This document shows positions 16,443 through 24,614 of a DNA stretch of 64,000 nt, piece after piece. Within the stretch, counting starts at the first letter, position 1. Every line of letters starts with the position of its first letter. The position numbers were made by a program, and so were the translations under genes. The DNA is from Haladaptatus cibarius D43 (GTDB taxonomy: Archaea; Halobacteriota; Halobacteria; Halobacteriales; Haladaptataceae), in NCBI RefSeq assembly GCF_000710615.1, contig NZ_JDTH01000002.1, positions 736,082 through 800,081 of the forward strand, read 5' to 3'. The notes beneath the pieces were generated by a model. It did not search any database. It was not told where the DNA came from and worked only from the letters and a program-made list of their open reading frames with translations.

Positions 16443-16976
16443 ATGACGAATCTCTGGGAAGACCTGGAAACAGGACCGAACGCCCCTGAAGAAATCTACG
16501 CCGTCGTCGAGTGTCTCAAAGGCGACCGGAACAAGTACGAGTACGACAAGGACATTCCCGGCGTCATGCTCGACCGCGTACTTCACAGCAACGTTCACTA
16601 CCCCGGCGACTACGGGTTCATCCCGCAGTCTTACTACGACGACGAAGACCCGTTCGACGTGCTCGTCCTCGTTGAAGATTCGACGTTCCCCGGCTGTGTC
16701 ATCGAGGTTCGCCCGGTCGGCCTCATGAAGATGGACGACGACGGCGAACAGGACGACAAGGTCATCGCCGTCCCCATCGAAGACCCGCGCTTCGACCACA
16801 TCGAGGACGTCGACGACATCACCCAACAGCAGAAAGACGAAATCGACGAATTCTTCCAGACCTACAAAAATCTCGAAGCAGGCAAGGAAGTCGAGACGCA
16901 GGGCTGGGAGGACAAACAGTCCGCACTCGACGCAATCGAACACGCACAAGACCTGTACAACCAAAACTTCGCGTAA
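16443..16976 (+). CDS. ppa: Inorganic pyrophosphatase (family I)
   Basis: Cytoplasmic Mg-dependent hydrolysis of pyrophosphate, which pulls biosynthetic reactions forward. 177 residues. It has the family signature DDEDPFDVLVL (residues ~60-70) with the three metal-binding Asp, plus KYEYDKDIPGVMLDRVL, NVHYPGDYGFIPQSYYDD, VIAVPIEDPRF and FFQTYKNLE. The ATG at 16443 gives the normal N-terminus MTNLWEDLETGPNAPEEIYAVVECLKGDRNKYE. It is divergent from the RosR-like regulator. The sequence is more acidic than mesophilic relatives, as expected for a salt-in cytoplasm. Confidence 0.97.
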   Translation: MTNLWEDLETGPNAPEEIYAVVECLKGDRNKYEYDKDIPGVMLDRVLHSNVHYPGDYGFIPQSYYDDEDPFDVLVLVEDSTFPGCVIEVRPVGLMKMDDDGEQDDKVIAVPIEDPRFDHIEDVDDITQQQKDEIDEFFQTYKNLEAGKEVETQGWEDKQSALDAIEHAQDLYNQNFA

Positions 16977-17131
16977 TCGTCGCTCTCCAATCTCGTCTTT
17001 TTCGACGGCGTATCTCGCTAGTGACACGAACTACATCGCTACTCGAATTTCGCCCAAAACAGACCTGTCTTATAACTGCTACAGTAATCCAGCCGAGATG
17101 ATTTACTCCATACGCCAGTTGTGTGATACTA

Positions 17132-18244
17132 ATGCCCGTCGGAGTCCTCACCGAAAACTTGCCCGTCGTGCTCACAGCAGTGCTGTTGGTTCTCTCCGGC
17201 GGCGGCATCCTCTACGCCGTTCAGTTCCGTTCTCTTCGCCGCACAACCGAGAGAGCACCCATCGACCGACTTCGGGACACCGTCGCGGGACAGAACCGGG
17301 TCGCACTCGTCGTCCCTGAAGGTGCGAGCATCGACTCGCTCGCGTCGGCAGTCGGTTTGCAAGCCCTCTGTAAGGATTGGGGCGTTGCGGGGCGAATCGC
17401 CGCAGAAGGCGAGGTAACCGGCGAGGACAGCAAAGCGTTCTGCAACATCTTCGACGTGGATTTGACGACCATCGACGAGCGAGGTGACGAACTGCAAGAT
17501 TGCGACGCGGCAATCGCGGTCGGCGGCGGCGGTGCGGTTCCCCGATTGGCGAACAACCCGCCGGTCGTCGGCGTCATCCGCCACCGCCCGACCGCGGAGG
17601 AAAACATTCTAACCGTTACGCGAACCGACGACGGGGCGACTTCGACCGTCGTCACAAAACTCGTTCGGGACGCGGAACTGATTCCCGACCAGCGAGTCGC
17701 CACGGCACTGCTGTACGGTATCCGTGCGGGAACCCGGGAGTTCCGGCGCGCGAACGGGAAAAACGATTACGACGCCGCAGGCTTCCTCCACGCCTTCGCG
17801 GATTTGGGCCGTATCGAGGATTTGCGCTCGCCGGGTGTCAGCGGTGACACCTTCGACGTACTCGGCGAGGCCATTGCAAACCGAGAACGCCGGGCGAGTT
17901 TCGCCGTGACGAACGTCGGCGTGGTTCCTTCGGTAAGCGCACTCGAAGAGGCCGCGGATTCCCTGCTCCGACTGGAAGGCGTCTCCACCGCGGCGGTGTT
18001 CGGCATTCACGAGGAAACCATCGTCATCTCCTGCCGGGCCGAAGACGTTCGAACCAGCGCAGTGGACATCCTCGACGGCGCGTTCGACGCGAGCGAAACG
18101 ACCGGTGGGAACACGGACGCCGCAACCGCCCGCGTTCCGCTGGGAATCTTCGCACAGGTCGATGGGGAACACGCAACCACGTTGGATTCGCTCATCGACG
18201 CCAGCACGCGCAAAGCGTTGTTCACTGCGTTCGAGAGTTCGTAG
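17132..18244 (+). CDS. Membrane-anchored DHH-like phosphoesterase domain protein with altered catalytic motifs
   Basis: 370 residues: one N-terminal membrane helix (LPVVLTAVLLVLSGGGILYAVQF), then a DHH/DHHA1-like soluble part with VALVVPEGASIDSLASAVGLQALC (motif I position), DCDAAIAVGGGGAVPRL (motif II), VVGVIRHRPTAEEN where DHH would be expected, TSTVVTKLV, ALLYGIRAGTREFRR, and a C-terminal DHHA1-like ADSLLRLEGVSTAAVFGIHEETIVISCRA. The usual D-x-D and DHH residues are largely replaced, so it may bind nucleotides without cutting them. I used ATG 17132; GTG 17123 would add three residues. It stands alone after ppa. Confidence 0.72.
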   Translation: MPVGVLTENLPVVLTAVLLVLSGGGILYAVQFRSLRRTTERAPIDRLRDTVAGQNRVALVVPEGASIDSLASAVGLQALCKDWGVAGRIAAEGEVTGEDSKAFCNIFDVDLTTIDERGDELQDCDAAIAVGGGGAVPRLANNPPVVGVIRHRPTAEENILTVTRTDDGATSTVVTKLVRDAELIPDQRVATALLYGIRAGTREFRRANGKNDYDAAGFLHAFADLGRIEDLRSPGVSGDTFDVLGEAIANRERRASFAVTNVGVVPSVSALEEAADSLLRLEGVSTAAVFGIHEETIVISCRAEDVRTSAVDILDGAFDASETTGGNTDAATARVPLGIFAQVDGEHATTLDSLIDASTRKALFTAFESS

Positions 18245-18326
18245 GTTTGACAGCAGGTGTTCGTAGGTTCGACACTCTGTACCACGGAAACGAAGGTTCT
18301 TGTAGTCGCCTGTGGTAGGGCCGCGT

Positions 18327-19673
18327 ATGGGTCTCTTCGATAGGCTCCGTGGAGATGACGACCCCCGGGTAGCCTTCTTTGGTATCGACGGCGTGCCGTA
18401 TAGCTTTCTTAAAAACAACGCCTCGGAATTCCCGAACATTGCGTCTCTTGCGAAGGAGGGAAGCGCCGGTGCAATAGACAGTATCGTTCCCCCCGAATCC
18501 TCCGCCTGCTGGCCCGCCCTCACGACGGGTGTCAACCCCGGCGAGACCGGTGTGTACGGTTTCCAAGACCGGGAAGTCGGTTCCTACGACACCTACGTTC
18601 CGATGGGTCGAGACGTGCAGGCGACGCGAATTTGGGACCGCGTGGCAGAATCGGGCCGTGACGCGACCGTGATGAACGTCCCCGTGACGTTCCCGCCACA
18701 GCGAAACGTCCAGCGGATGGTTTCGGGATTCCTGTCGCCCGGCGTGGACAAGGCGGCGTACCCCGACGAACTGCGAAATCACCTGAACTCCATCGACTAT
18801 CGCATCGACGCGAACGCGAAGTTGGGACACAAAGAGGACAAATCCGAGTTCATCGAAAACGCCCACGAGACGCTCGAAGCGCGCTACGAGGCGTTCCGCC
18901 ACTACATCGAGCAGGACGACTGGGATCTCTTTTTCGGCGTCTTCATGACAACCGACCGCGTGAACCACTTCCTGTTCAAACATTACGAGGAGGACGGCGA
19001 GTACAAACAGGAGTTCATCGACTTCTACAAGAAGGTGGACGAATACCTCGGCAAACTCCGCGACGCCCTCGCGGACGACGTGACGATGGTCGTCGCAAGC
19101 GACCACGGTTTCACCAGCCTTGACCACGAAGTTCACTTCAACCAGTGGCTCGCGGACGAGGGCTGGCTCTCCTACGAAGACGACGACCACGAGGAACTCG
19201 GTGACATCGCCGACGAGACGAAGGCGTACTCGCTCATTCCGGGTCGATTCTACGTCAATCTCGAAGGGCGCGAACCGCGCGGAAGCGTCCCCGAAGACGA
19301 GTACGAGGAAGTGCGCGCCGAGCTTAAGGAGAAACTCGAAAACCTCGAAGGGCCAAACGGCGAGAAGGTCTGTGCCCAAGTCGTCGAGAAGGAAGACGCC
19401 TTCCACGGCGACCACGAGGACATCGCTCCCGACCTCGTCGCCATCCCGAACCACGGCTTCGACCTCAAAGCCGGGTTCAAGGGCCACGACGACGTGTTCG
19501 GCGTCGGCCCGCGAAACGGTATGCACAGCTTCGACAACGCGTCGCTGTTCGTTGACGATTCGAACGTGACCATTCCGGAGGACGTTGACCTACTCGACAT
19601 CGCGCCGACGATTCTCGACCTGATGGGTGTCGAATACTCCGCGAGCGAGCTCGACGGTCGTAGTTTGGCCTGA
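18327..19673 (+). CDS. Alkaline phosphatase superfamily phosphodiesterase
   Basis: 448-residue member of the type I phosphodiesterase/nucleotide pyrophosphatase group. Metal and nucleophile motifs are AFFGIDGVPYSFL (first Asp), SSACWPALTTGVNPGETGVYGF (nucleophile region with Thr/Ser), TTDRVNHFLFKHY, VVASDHGFTSLDHEVHFNQW (Asp-His pair) and GMHSFDNASLFVDD near the C-terminus. There is no signal peptide, so it is probably cytoplasmic. Substrate is unknown; relatives cut phosphodiesters, phosphonates or phosphoglycerate. I chose the ATG at 18327 (MGLFDRLRGDDDPRVAFFGIDG). A 30-base perfect palindrome lies ~110 bases after the stop. Confidence 0.88.
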   Translation: MGLFDRLRGDDDPRVAFFGIDGVPYSFLKNNASEFPNIASLAKEGSAGAIDSIVPPESSACWPALTTGVNPGETGVYGFQDREVGSYDTYVPMGRDVQATRIWDRVAESGRDATVMNVPVTFPPQRNVQRMVSGFLSPGVDKAAYPDELRNHLNSIDYRIDANAKLGHKEDKSEFIENAHETLEARYEAFRHYIEQDDWDLFFGVFMTTDRVNHFLFKHYEEDGEYKQEFIDFYKKVDEYLGKLRDALADDVTMVVASDHGFTSLDHEVHFNQWLADEGWLSYEDDDHEELGDIADETKAYSLIPGRFYVNLEGREPRGSVPEDEYEEVRAELKEKLENLEGPNGEKVCAQVVEKEDAFHGDHEDIAPDLVAIPNHGFDLKAGFKGHDDVFGVGPRNGMHSFDNASLFVDDSNVTIPEDVDLLDIAPTILDLMGVEYSASELDGRSLA

Positions 19674-19782
19674 AAACGGCGATTTTGGAAACCGCCGAGT
19701 TCGTTTTTCTCCGAGCGCTTTCATTCGATTTCGACCAACTGTCACTCGGCTCTGACCGACTTTCGTCCGACATCTATTTTCG

Positions 19783-19812
19783 GCGGGAACGCTCCCCGGG
19801 GAGCGTTCCCGC
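19783..19812. promoter_or_regulatory. 30-base perfect palindrome before the EamA gene
   Basis: Arm GCGGGAACGCTCCCC (19783-19797) is followed directly by its exact complement (19798-19812), with no spacer. It sits between the phosphodiesterase stop (19673) and the EamA ATG (19862), about 20 bases ahead of a TATA-like TGTTTTATC. It could be an operator for the transporter gene or a cruciform/termination structure for the gene before it. No long T-run follows immediately, which argues mildly against termination. Confidence 0.6.
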
Positions 19813-19861
19813 TTTCCGCTTGCGAATCTGTTTTATCGGCGAACTGCAAAACCCGGGATGA

Positions 19862-20719
19862 ATGAGCGACAGAGTCGGTGTTCTGCTGGTCGTCGTCTCC
19901 GCGGTCGGATTCGGCACTCTCGGCATCTTCGGCAAACTCGCGGCGGACGCCGGACTGTCGATTCCGACCGTCCTCTTCTTTCGGTTTCTGCTCGCCACCG
20001 TACTTGTTTGGATGGGACTCGCCGCCCGAGGACGACTCCACCGGTTTTCCGGCAGGAACTTGGCCATCGGACTCGGCCTCGGCGCGTTCGGCTACGCACT
20101 GATGAGCGGTCTGTACTTCTGGGGCTTGTCGTTCATGACCGCCGGACTCGTCGGTATTTTGCTCTACACGTATCCGGTCTTCGTCGTGGTGCTGTCCGCG
20201 CTCGTCCTCGACGAGCGCGTGACTTCGAAAACCGCGTTCGCCTTAGTTCTCGCCCTCTCCGGCGTCGCGCTCATTACGGGTGGCAACCCGGCGGGCGCAG
20301 ACCCGCGCGGAATCGTCATCGTTCTCGTCGGCGCTGTGGTGTACGCAGGGTACATCACGGTCGGTCGGGTCGCGCTGGACAGCGTTCCGGCAGACCAACT
20401 GACGGCCCACGTCCTTCCGGCGGCAGCCTGTGCATACCTGTTTTTCGGCTCGGTTACGGGTAAACTGTCGGTTCCCGGCGCGATTTCCGAGTGGGCAATC
20501 GTCGTCGCCATCGCCGTCATCGCAACCGCGATTCCCATCTTCACGTTCTTCGCCGGAATCGACAGAATCGGTGCAAGTCGGGCCAGCATCGTCAGCACCG
20601 TCGAACCCGTCGTGACGCTTCTTCTCGGGGCGGCGATTCTCGCGGAACCGATTACTGCGGTGACGGTCGGCGGCGGTGGGTTGGTGCTCATCGGCGTGTT
20701 GTTGGTGCAGGTTGAGTAG
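19862..20719 (+). CDS. EamA/DMT-family membrane transporter
   Basis: 285 residues with ten predicted membrane helices in two EamA repeats: the first around VSAVGFGTLGIFGKLAADAGLSIPTVLFFRFLLATVLVW ... YLYFWGLSFMTAGLVGILLYTYPVFVVVLSALVLDERV, the second around VVYAGYITVGRVAL ... ASIVSTVEPVVTLLLGAAILAEPIT. The TYP-x-F and E-P-V-V-T kinks are typical of the drug/metabolite transporter superfamily. Substrate is unknown (metabolite or amino-acid export is usual). A TTTTAT element ~27 bases upstream suggests a leaderless transcript. Confidence 0.88.
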   Translation: MSDRVGVLLVVVSAVGFGTLGIFGKLAADAGLSIPTVLFFRFLLATVLVWMGLAARGRLHRFSGRNLAIGLGLGAFGYALMSGLYFWGLSFMTAGLVGILLYTYPVFVVVLSALVLDERVTSKTAFALVLALSGVALITGGNPAGADPRGIVIVLVGAVVYAGYITVGRVALDSVPADQLTAHVLPAAACAYLFFGSVTGKLSVPGAISEWAIVVAIAVIATAIPIFTFFAGIDRIGASRASIVSTVEPVVTLLLGAAILAEPITAVTVGGGGLVLIGVLLVQVE

Positions 20720-20771
20720 CCATCATCGTCGAAAGCCACGAAAATCACGTCGTCTTTAGAGTCGAACTACG

Positions 20772-21947
20772 TTAGAGTTGAACTACGAGGCCGTCGCCAT
20801 CTCGTTCGTATGTCGTCTCGAACGGCTTCGAGCGTGCGTGTAGCGTCTCTCGAAGCCATGCCGCCTCACTTTCGGTGGCGGAACGGACGCCGTCGTCGAT
20901 GTGAAACGGAACGAGCCGTATTTCCTCGAAATCTCCGTCTTTGAGCACGACTTCGAAGAGATAGCTCTTGTCGTTGCCAAGGTCGTCTTTAATGCCGAAA
21001 TCGTCAACAAGGTCGCCAGTGTCGTGGAGAATGATGCCGTCGCCGTACTGCTCGACTGATTGGACGACGTGCGCGCTATGACCGTGAACGAGGTCAACAC
21101 CCTGTTCCACGAGCCAGTGGCCGAATGCGACGAGTCGGTCGTTGGGGTGCTCTATCCAGTTTTCTCCCCAATGGAGCGATACGACGAGCAAATCTGGGTT
21201 CGTTGACTGTGCGCGCTCGATTGCGTTTCCAACGAGCCGCTGAGTTCTCGGATTTTCGGGGTCTGTCTTTGCCCACGCAATTCCGGGTCGGTCGTCAGTC
21301 GCGGCGTACACTTCGTACTCGTCGGAAAACGAAACGACGGCGACGTCGAGGCCGCCGACGGAAAACGTCGCTGGCTCCCACGCCTCCGTCGGAGTCTCAC
21401 CAGTCCCCGCGTTTGCGATTCCACCCTCGTCGAGTGTGTCTATCGTATCGGTTAGAGCGGCCGCTCCGAAATCCATCGAGTGATTGTTCGATAGCGTTGC
21501 GAACCGAATGTTCCCGGCGTTGAGTGCGGGCACTGCCCAATCGGGGTCGCCTCGGAAATAGTACGCGCGGTCTGGAAACGGTTCGCCTCGCTTCGAGAGA
21601 CAGCATTCGAGGTTGCAAAAGACACCGTCGAGAGATTCGAGTTCGGATTGAAAGTCGCCCCAAATGGTTGCCGGGTTGGTGTCTCCATCACCATAAATCC
21701 CGTTGAGGCCCCGTCCGACCATCGTGTCACCCGCGAATCCGATCGTTGTCTCGCGGTGTTCGTCTTGGGTCGTGGTCTGCCTCTCGGGCAGCTCGGTCGT
21801 ATCGGTCGTGTTACCATTGCCCGACGGGGGATTAGTATCGGACGAACGAGTCCCGTCCGTGGACGGCGAATTATTCGAGTTTCCTACACAGCCTCCAACC
21901 GACACCGCCCCCACAGCCGTGAGGAATGCCCGTCGATTTCTATCCAT
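20772..21947 (-). CDS. CapA-like lipoprotein (metallophosphatase fold)
   Basis: 391 residues. A Tat signal (Arg5-Arg6 AFLTAVGAVSVGGC) ends in a lipobox Cys at residue 20, and a Ser/Thr/Asn-rich linker leads to a PGA_cap/CapA domain. Diagnostic pieces are TIGFAGDTMVGRG, VFCNLECCLS, ATLSNNHSMDFG, VVSLHWGENWIEHP, and DLVHGHSAHVVQSVEQYGDGIILHDTGDLVDDF. Bacterial CapA helps make or anchor poly-gamma-glutamate; in archaea the substrate is unproven. It is probably a lipid-anchored surface enzyme. There are no capBC neighbours, so a capsule role is not supported by context. The promoter region upstream is AT-rich (TTATTTATG, GTATTTATA). Confidence 0.85.
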   Translation of the reverse strand: MDRNRRAFLTAVGAVSVGGCVGNSNNSPSTDGTRSSDTNPPSGNGNTTDTTELPERQTTTQDEHRETTIGFAGDTMVGRGLNGIYGDGDTNPATIWGDFQSELESLDGVFCNLECCLSKRGEPFPDRAYYFRGDPDWAVPALNAGNIRFATLSNNHSMDFGAAALTDTIDTLDEGGIANAGTGETPTEAWEPATFSVGGLDVAVVSFSDEYEVYAATDDRPGIAWAKTDPENPRTQRLVGNAIERAQSTNPDLLVVSLHWGENWIEHPNDRLVAFGHWLVEQGVDLVHGHSAHVVQSVEQYGDGIILHDTGDLVDDFGIKDDLGNDKSYLFEVVLKDGDFEEIRLVPFHIDDGVRSATESEAAWLRETLHARSKPFETTYERDGDGLVVQL

Positions 21948-22090
21948 TTTCTATAAATACTACCGCAATTGCATAAATAATTGATGTATGGATAAATCAG
22001 CTTCTTACACCTAGTCGTGGCAAAATCGCTGCTGAACCAATCACTCGACTCGAAAGCACGTGATACCAAAACGCCAGTGAAAATCGAGAC

Positions 22091-22621
22091 TCAGACTGAA
22101 TCCGGTTTGTCGTGAACCACGAGATTCACGTCGCGTTTTTCGCCCTCCAAATCCGCGACGATTCGCTCTACGACGCGCTCTGCTTCCTTCAGCACGAGCG
22201 GTTTCACTTTGTTCACGACCCAGCCCATCGAGACGAACATCGGCAAGTTGAGCATGCCGCTGTCGGCCGAATCCGCGTCGAAGTTGATGGAAATCCACAC
22301 CCGTGAAGCGGTTTCTTTGCCCTCGGGGGCTTCCTCGGGAACTTCTTCGACTCGCCAGTGGCCGTGGGCGTGAATGTCTTTGATTATCTTCCAGTCGATG
22401 CGATTCGGGTGATCGAGTTCCGTCACTTCGGAGCGCACGGTGTACTGCACTTTCCACCATTTCAGGTGGATGTCGTACTCCGTCCCCGGCCCACCGTCGC
22501 CCTCGCGGGTGACGCCGGTGAGGTGTTCCGAATAGTTTGCGTAGCCCGGAAAGTCGATGAGGAACTCGTAGGCCTCCTCCGGCGGCACGTAGACGACGGT
22601 GCTGAGTTCGACTGAATCCAC
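22091..22621 (-). CDS. SRPBCC (START-like, polyketide cyclase) family protein
   Basis: 176-residue ligand-cavity protein. VDSVELSTVVYVPPEEAYEFLIDFPGYANYSEHLTGVTREG is the classic beginning of a coenzyme Q-binding/COQ10-like SRPBCC domain (strand, two helices, Y-x-x-Y). Then come four to five strands and a long C-terminal helix (VVNKVKPLVLKEAERVVERIVADLEGEKRDVNLVVHDKPDSV). It probably binds a hydrophobic small molecule or quinone; no catalytic residue can be named. I chose the GTG at 22621 since the domain begins there; longer extensions encode no conserved sequence. Divergent from the zinc-finger gene. Confidence 0.75.
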   Translation of the reverse strand: MDSVELSTVVYVPPEEAYEFLIDFPGYANYSEHLTGVTREGDGGPGTEYDIHLKWWKVQYTVRSEVTELDHPNRIDWKIIKDIHAHGHWRVEEVPEEAPEGKETASRVWISINFDADSADSGMLNLPMFVSMGWVVNKVKPLVLKEAERVVERIVADLEGEKRDVNLVVHDKPDSV

Positions 22622-22788
22622 ACCGTTCAGTTCTGTGGGACTGAAAGTAAATATTCCGGCGAACAGTGGCCGGTGGTCGTATTGGGTCAGGCGTACCAGT
22701 CGAAAGTCGGTACACGAAGCAACCATGTAAAACCGAGGTTGCGTGTGCCAGTAGAATCGTTTCAACGCTACCGCGAAAAGCGTAGAGC

Positions 22789-23136
22789 ATGGCAGAATCA
22801 GAAGCAGACAAATTTTCGTGTGAACAGTGCGACGAATCGTTCGAACGGAAAGAACAGTTGAACGAGCATCTGAAAGAATCTCACGGCGTCGCCCCGAACG
22901 AAGCCAGTGAAGATGCCGCGGCGGCGGGGTCGGATGCCAGTGCATCGACTGGGTCTATCACCGAGGAAACGAACGACTCTCCGTCGGCGGCGGAGCCGTC
23001 CGAGGCCGCTGGCCCGTCCGAGAGTGATGCGGACGTTCGTCCTGAAACCGCTGACTCTGACTCGGACGAGAATGATTCGGATTCGGACTCTGATAACGGC
23101 GATTCGGATTCCGATTCTGACGAAGACGGTTCTTAA
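22789..23136 (+). CDS. C2H2 zinc-finger protein with acidic Ser-Asp tail
   Basis: 115 residues. Near the N-terminus is a textbook C2H2 finger, C-x2-C-x12-H-x4-H (CEQCDESFERKEQLNEHLKESH). The other ~80 residues are disordered and extremely acidic, ending in runs of Ser-Asp (DSDSDENDSDSDSDNGDSDSDSDEDGS). Such short single-finger proteins occur in haloarchaea; one finger could contact nucleic acid or a protein, but no target is known. Followed 54 bases later by an FAD-protein gene on the same strand, possibly cotranscribed. Confidence 0.82.
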   Translation: MAESEADKFSCEQCDESFERKEQLNEHLKESHGVAPNEASEDAAAAGSDASASTGSITEETNDSPSAAEPSEAAGPSESDADVRPETADSDSDENDSDSDSDNGDSDSDSDEDGS

Positions 23137-23190
23137 ACGCGGCGGCGGCCAACACCGCAGTTTATACTGCCCCACGAGCAACCCCCGACC

Positions 23191-23955
23191 ATGACACGCT
23201 ACGACGTAGTCATCGTCGGCGGCGGTGTCGCGGGACTTTCCGCGGGCACCTTCACCGCCCGCGCAGACCTCGACACGCTGGTCGTGAACGACGGGGTTTC
23301 GATTCTCTACCGAAACGCTATTTTGGAGAACTTCCCCGGTTTCCCTGCCGGAATCGACTCGCGCCTGTTCTGCCTGATGCTGGAAGAGCAGGCCGAACGC
23401 GCCGGTTGCGCCCGACTCGACGCGACGGTTTCGGACGTGCGACACGCGGACGAAGATAACGATGGCGAAGGCGACGGCGAATCCGTCGCCTTCGCGGTCG
23501 AAACCGAGGACGAAACCATCGACGCAGATCGAGTCATCGCGGCGTCGTGGTCGGATTCCGGCTACCTCGACGGACTCGGCCTCGATTTCGAGCGGTCGGG
23601 AAGCAAGCAGTTCGTTTCTGTGGACGACACGGGACGAACCGGCGTCGATGGCCTTTACGCCGCCGGACGACTGGCGGACAAGTACCACCAAGCAATCGTT
23701 TCTGCGGGCCACGGGTCGCAGGTCGGACTTACCGTGGTTCACGACGCCGACTCCGATTTCTACCACGACTGGGTCGCCCCGGAGGGCTACTTCACCAACC
23801 GCGACCGCGAGGTTCCGGTGGGTTGCGAAGAGATTTCGGAGGACGAACGCCAGCGTCGGGCGCGCAAGGCACACGACCGCCTTCGGAAGTACGTCGAGGA
23901 GTGGGAGGACGAGACGCCCGTTCCGCATCCGAGTTTCGTCGAAGAGATGGAATAA
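23191..23955 (+). CDS. Thioredoxin-reductase-like FAD oxidoreductase lacking the CxxC
   Basis: 254 residues. The FAD-binding Rossmann motif YDVVIVGGGVAGLSAGTFTARADL opens the protein, and GVDGLYAAGRLADKYHQAIVSAGHGSQVGLTVV near residue 155 is the second FAD motif (thioredoxin reductase GD/GR-type). Between them, where thioredoxin reductases have a redox CxxC and an NADPH domain, this protein has neither. It has only an acidic insert (HADEDNDGEGDGES) and a C-terminal basic/helical tail (CEEISEDERQRRARKAHDRLRKYVEEWEDE). It is probably an FAD protein with a different electron partner or a single-domain relative. Substrate is unknown. Confidence 0.82.
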   Translation: MTRYDVVIVGGGVAGLSAGTFTARADLDTLVVNDGVSILYRNAILENFPGFPAGIDSRLFCLMLEEQAERAGCARLDATVSDVRHADEDNDGEGDGESVAFAVETEDETIDADRVIAASWSDSGYLDGLGLDFERSGSKQFVSVDDTGRTGVDGLYAAGRLADKYHQAIVSAGHGSQVGLTVVHDADSDFYHDWVAPEGYFTNRDREVPVGCEEISEDERQRRARKAHDRLRKYVEEWEDETPVPHPSFVEEME

Positions 23956-24290
23956 GGCGTGCGCGAGTCGGCGGGAAAGTGCGACTTTATAGAACTGCGT
24001 TTTCCCGTTCGGCGCGGGGGAGTGAACGAAGTGAACGACTCGCGCGAGGGATGACCGAATGGCGTTCTCGTGAGCGAATGCGAAACGAGAACCCGGACGA
24101 GGTTCGCTCGTCCGGAATGAGGGAAGAGGCTGGGGAGGGCGAGGTGCGGTTGCGGTTATTTTGGAGCCGGAAGTAGCTAGCTACGGCTCACTCATTCACT
24201 AGTATGCCGTTAGTTGATGCCGAGTCCAATAAAACCGCTCCGCACCGCCACCGTGGTTTGTTTCGTTTCTGTTTCGAATACCTGTCCGAC
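23956..24290. other. 335-base noncoding gap with two abutting hairpins
   Basis: No credible gene. It holds a direct repeat GTGAACGAAGTGAAC near 24022 and two adjoining hairpins: GTTCTCG/CGAGAAC (24064-24070 with 24086-24092) and CCGGACGAG/CTCGTCCGG around a GTTCG loop (24093-24115). Reverse-complemented, 24010-24055 partly resembles the repeat at 48.03-48.11 kb. The style matches the hairpin-rich gaps at 32.5 and 60.4 kb. Confidence 0.5.
24064..24115. repeat. Pair of abutting perfect hairpins
   Basis: The first hairpin pairs GTTCTCG with CGAGAAC across a 15-base loop; the second starts at the very next base and pairs CCGGACGAG with CTCGTCCGG across GTTCG. The second loop is identical to that of a hairpin at 32501-32519. 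Confidence 0.6.
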
Positions 24291-24614
24291 TCAGTGTCCA
24301 CCCGAGGAGAGGTGCAGGCCGACGATGCCGACGACGATGAGGCCGATGAAGGCGACCCGAACCAACTCCGCAGACTCCTCGAACAGGACGATGCCGAGCG
24401 TCGCGGTGCCGACCGCGCCAATGCCAGTCCAAACCGCGTAGGCTGTTCCGACGGGAAGCGTTTTGAGGGCTTCCGCCAGCAGTATCATGCTGATAACGAG
24501 GGCGACGACGGTGCCGACGGAAGGCCAGAATTTCGAGAGGCCGTCCGAGTATTCCAGCCCGATAGCCCACGCGATTTCGAACAATCCAGCGACAATCAGA
24601 ATTTTCCACGACAT
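24291..24614 (-). CDS. gdx: SMR-family exporter, Gdx/SugE type (guanidinium exporter-like)
   Basis: 107 residues, four membrane helices, dual-topology SMR fold. The N-terminus MSWKILIVAGLFEIAWAIGLEYSDG has the essential Glu13, and ALKTLPVGTAYAVWTGIGAVGTATLGIVLFEE is the diagnostic block of the Gdx (formerly SugE) branch, which exports guanidinium in exchange for protons, rather than of the EmrE multidrug branch. The ATG at 24614 matches the family start. No guanidine riboswitch fold is evident in the ~120-base divergent gap with the ABC exporter. Single gene. Confidence 0.88.
   Translation of the reverse strand: MSWKILIVAGLFEIAWAIGLEYSDGLSKFWPSVGTVVALVISMILLAEALKTLPVGTAYAVWTGIGAVGTATLGIVLFEESAELVRVAFIGLIVVGIVGLHLSSGGH

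Noticed and set aside
18222-19526. Long minus-strand frame within the phosphodiesterase gene
   Set aside because: A mirror of a GC-rich coding gene with third-position bias; no motifs.
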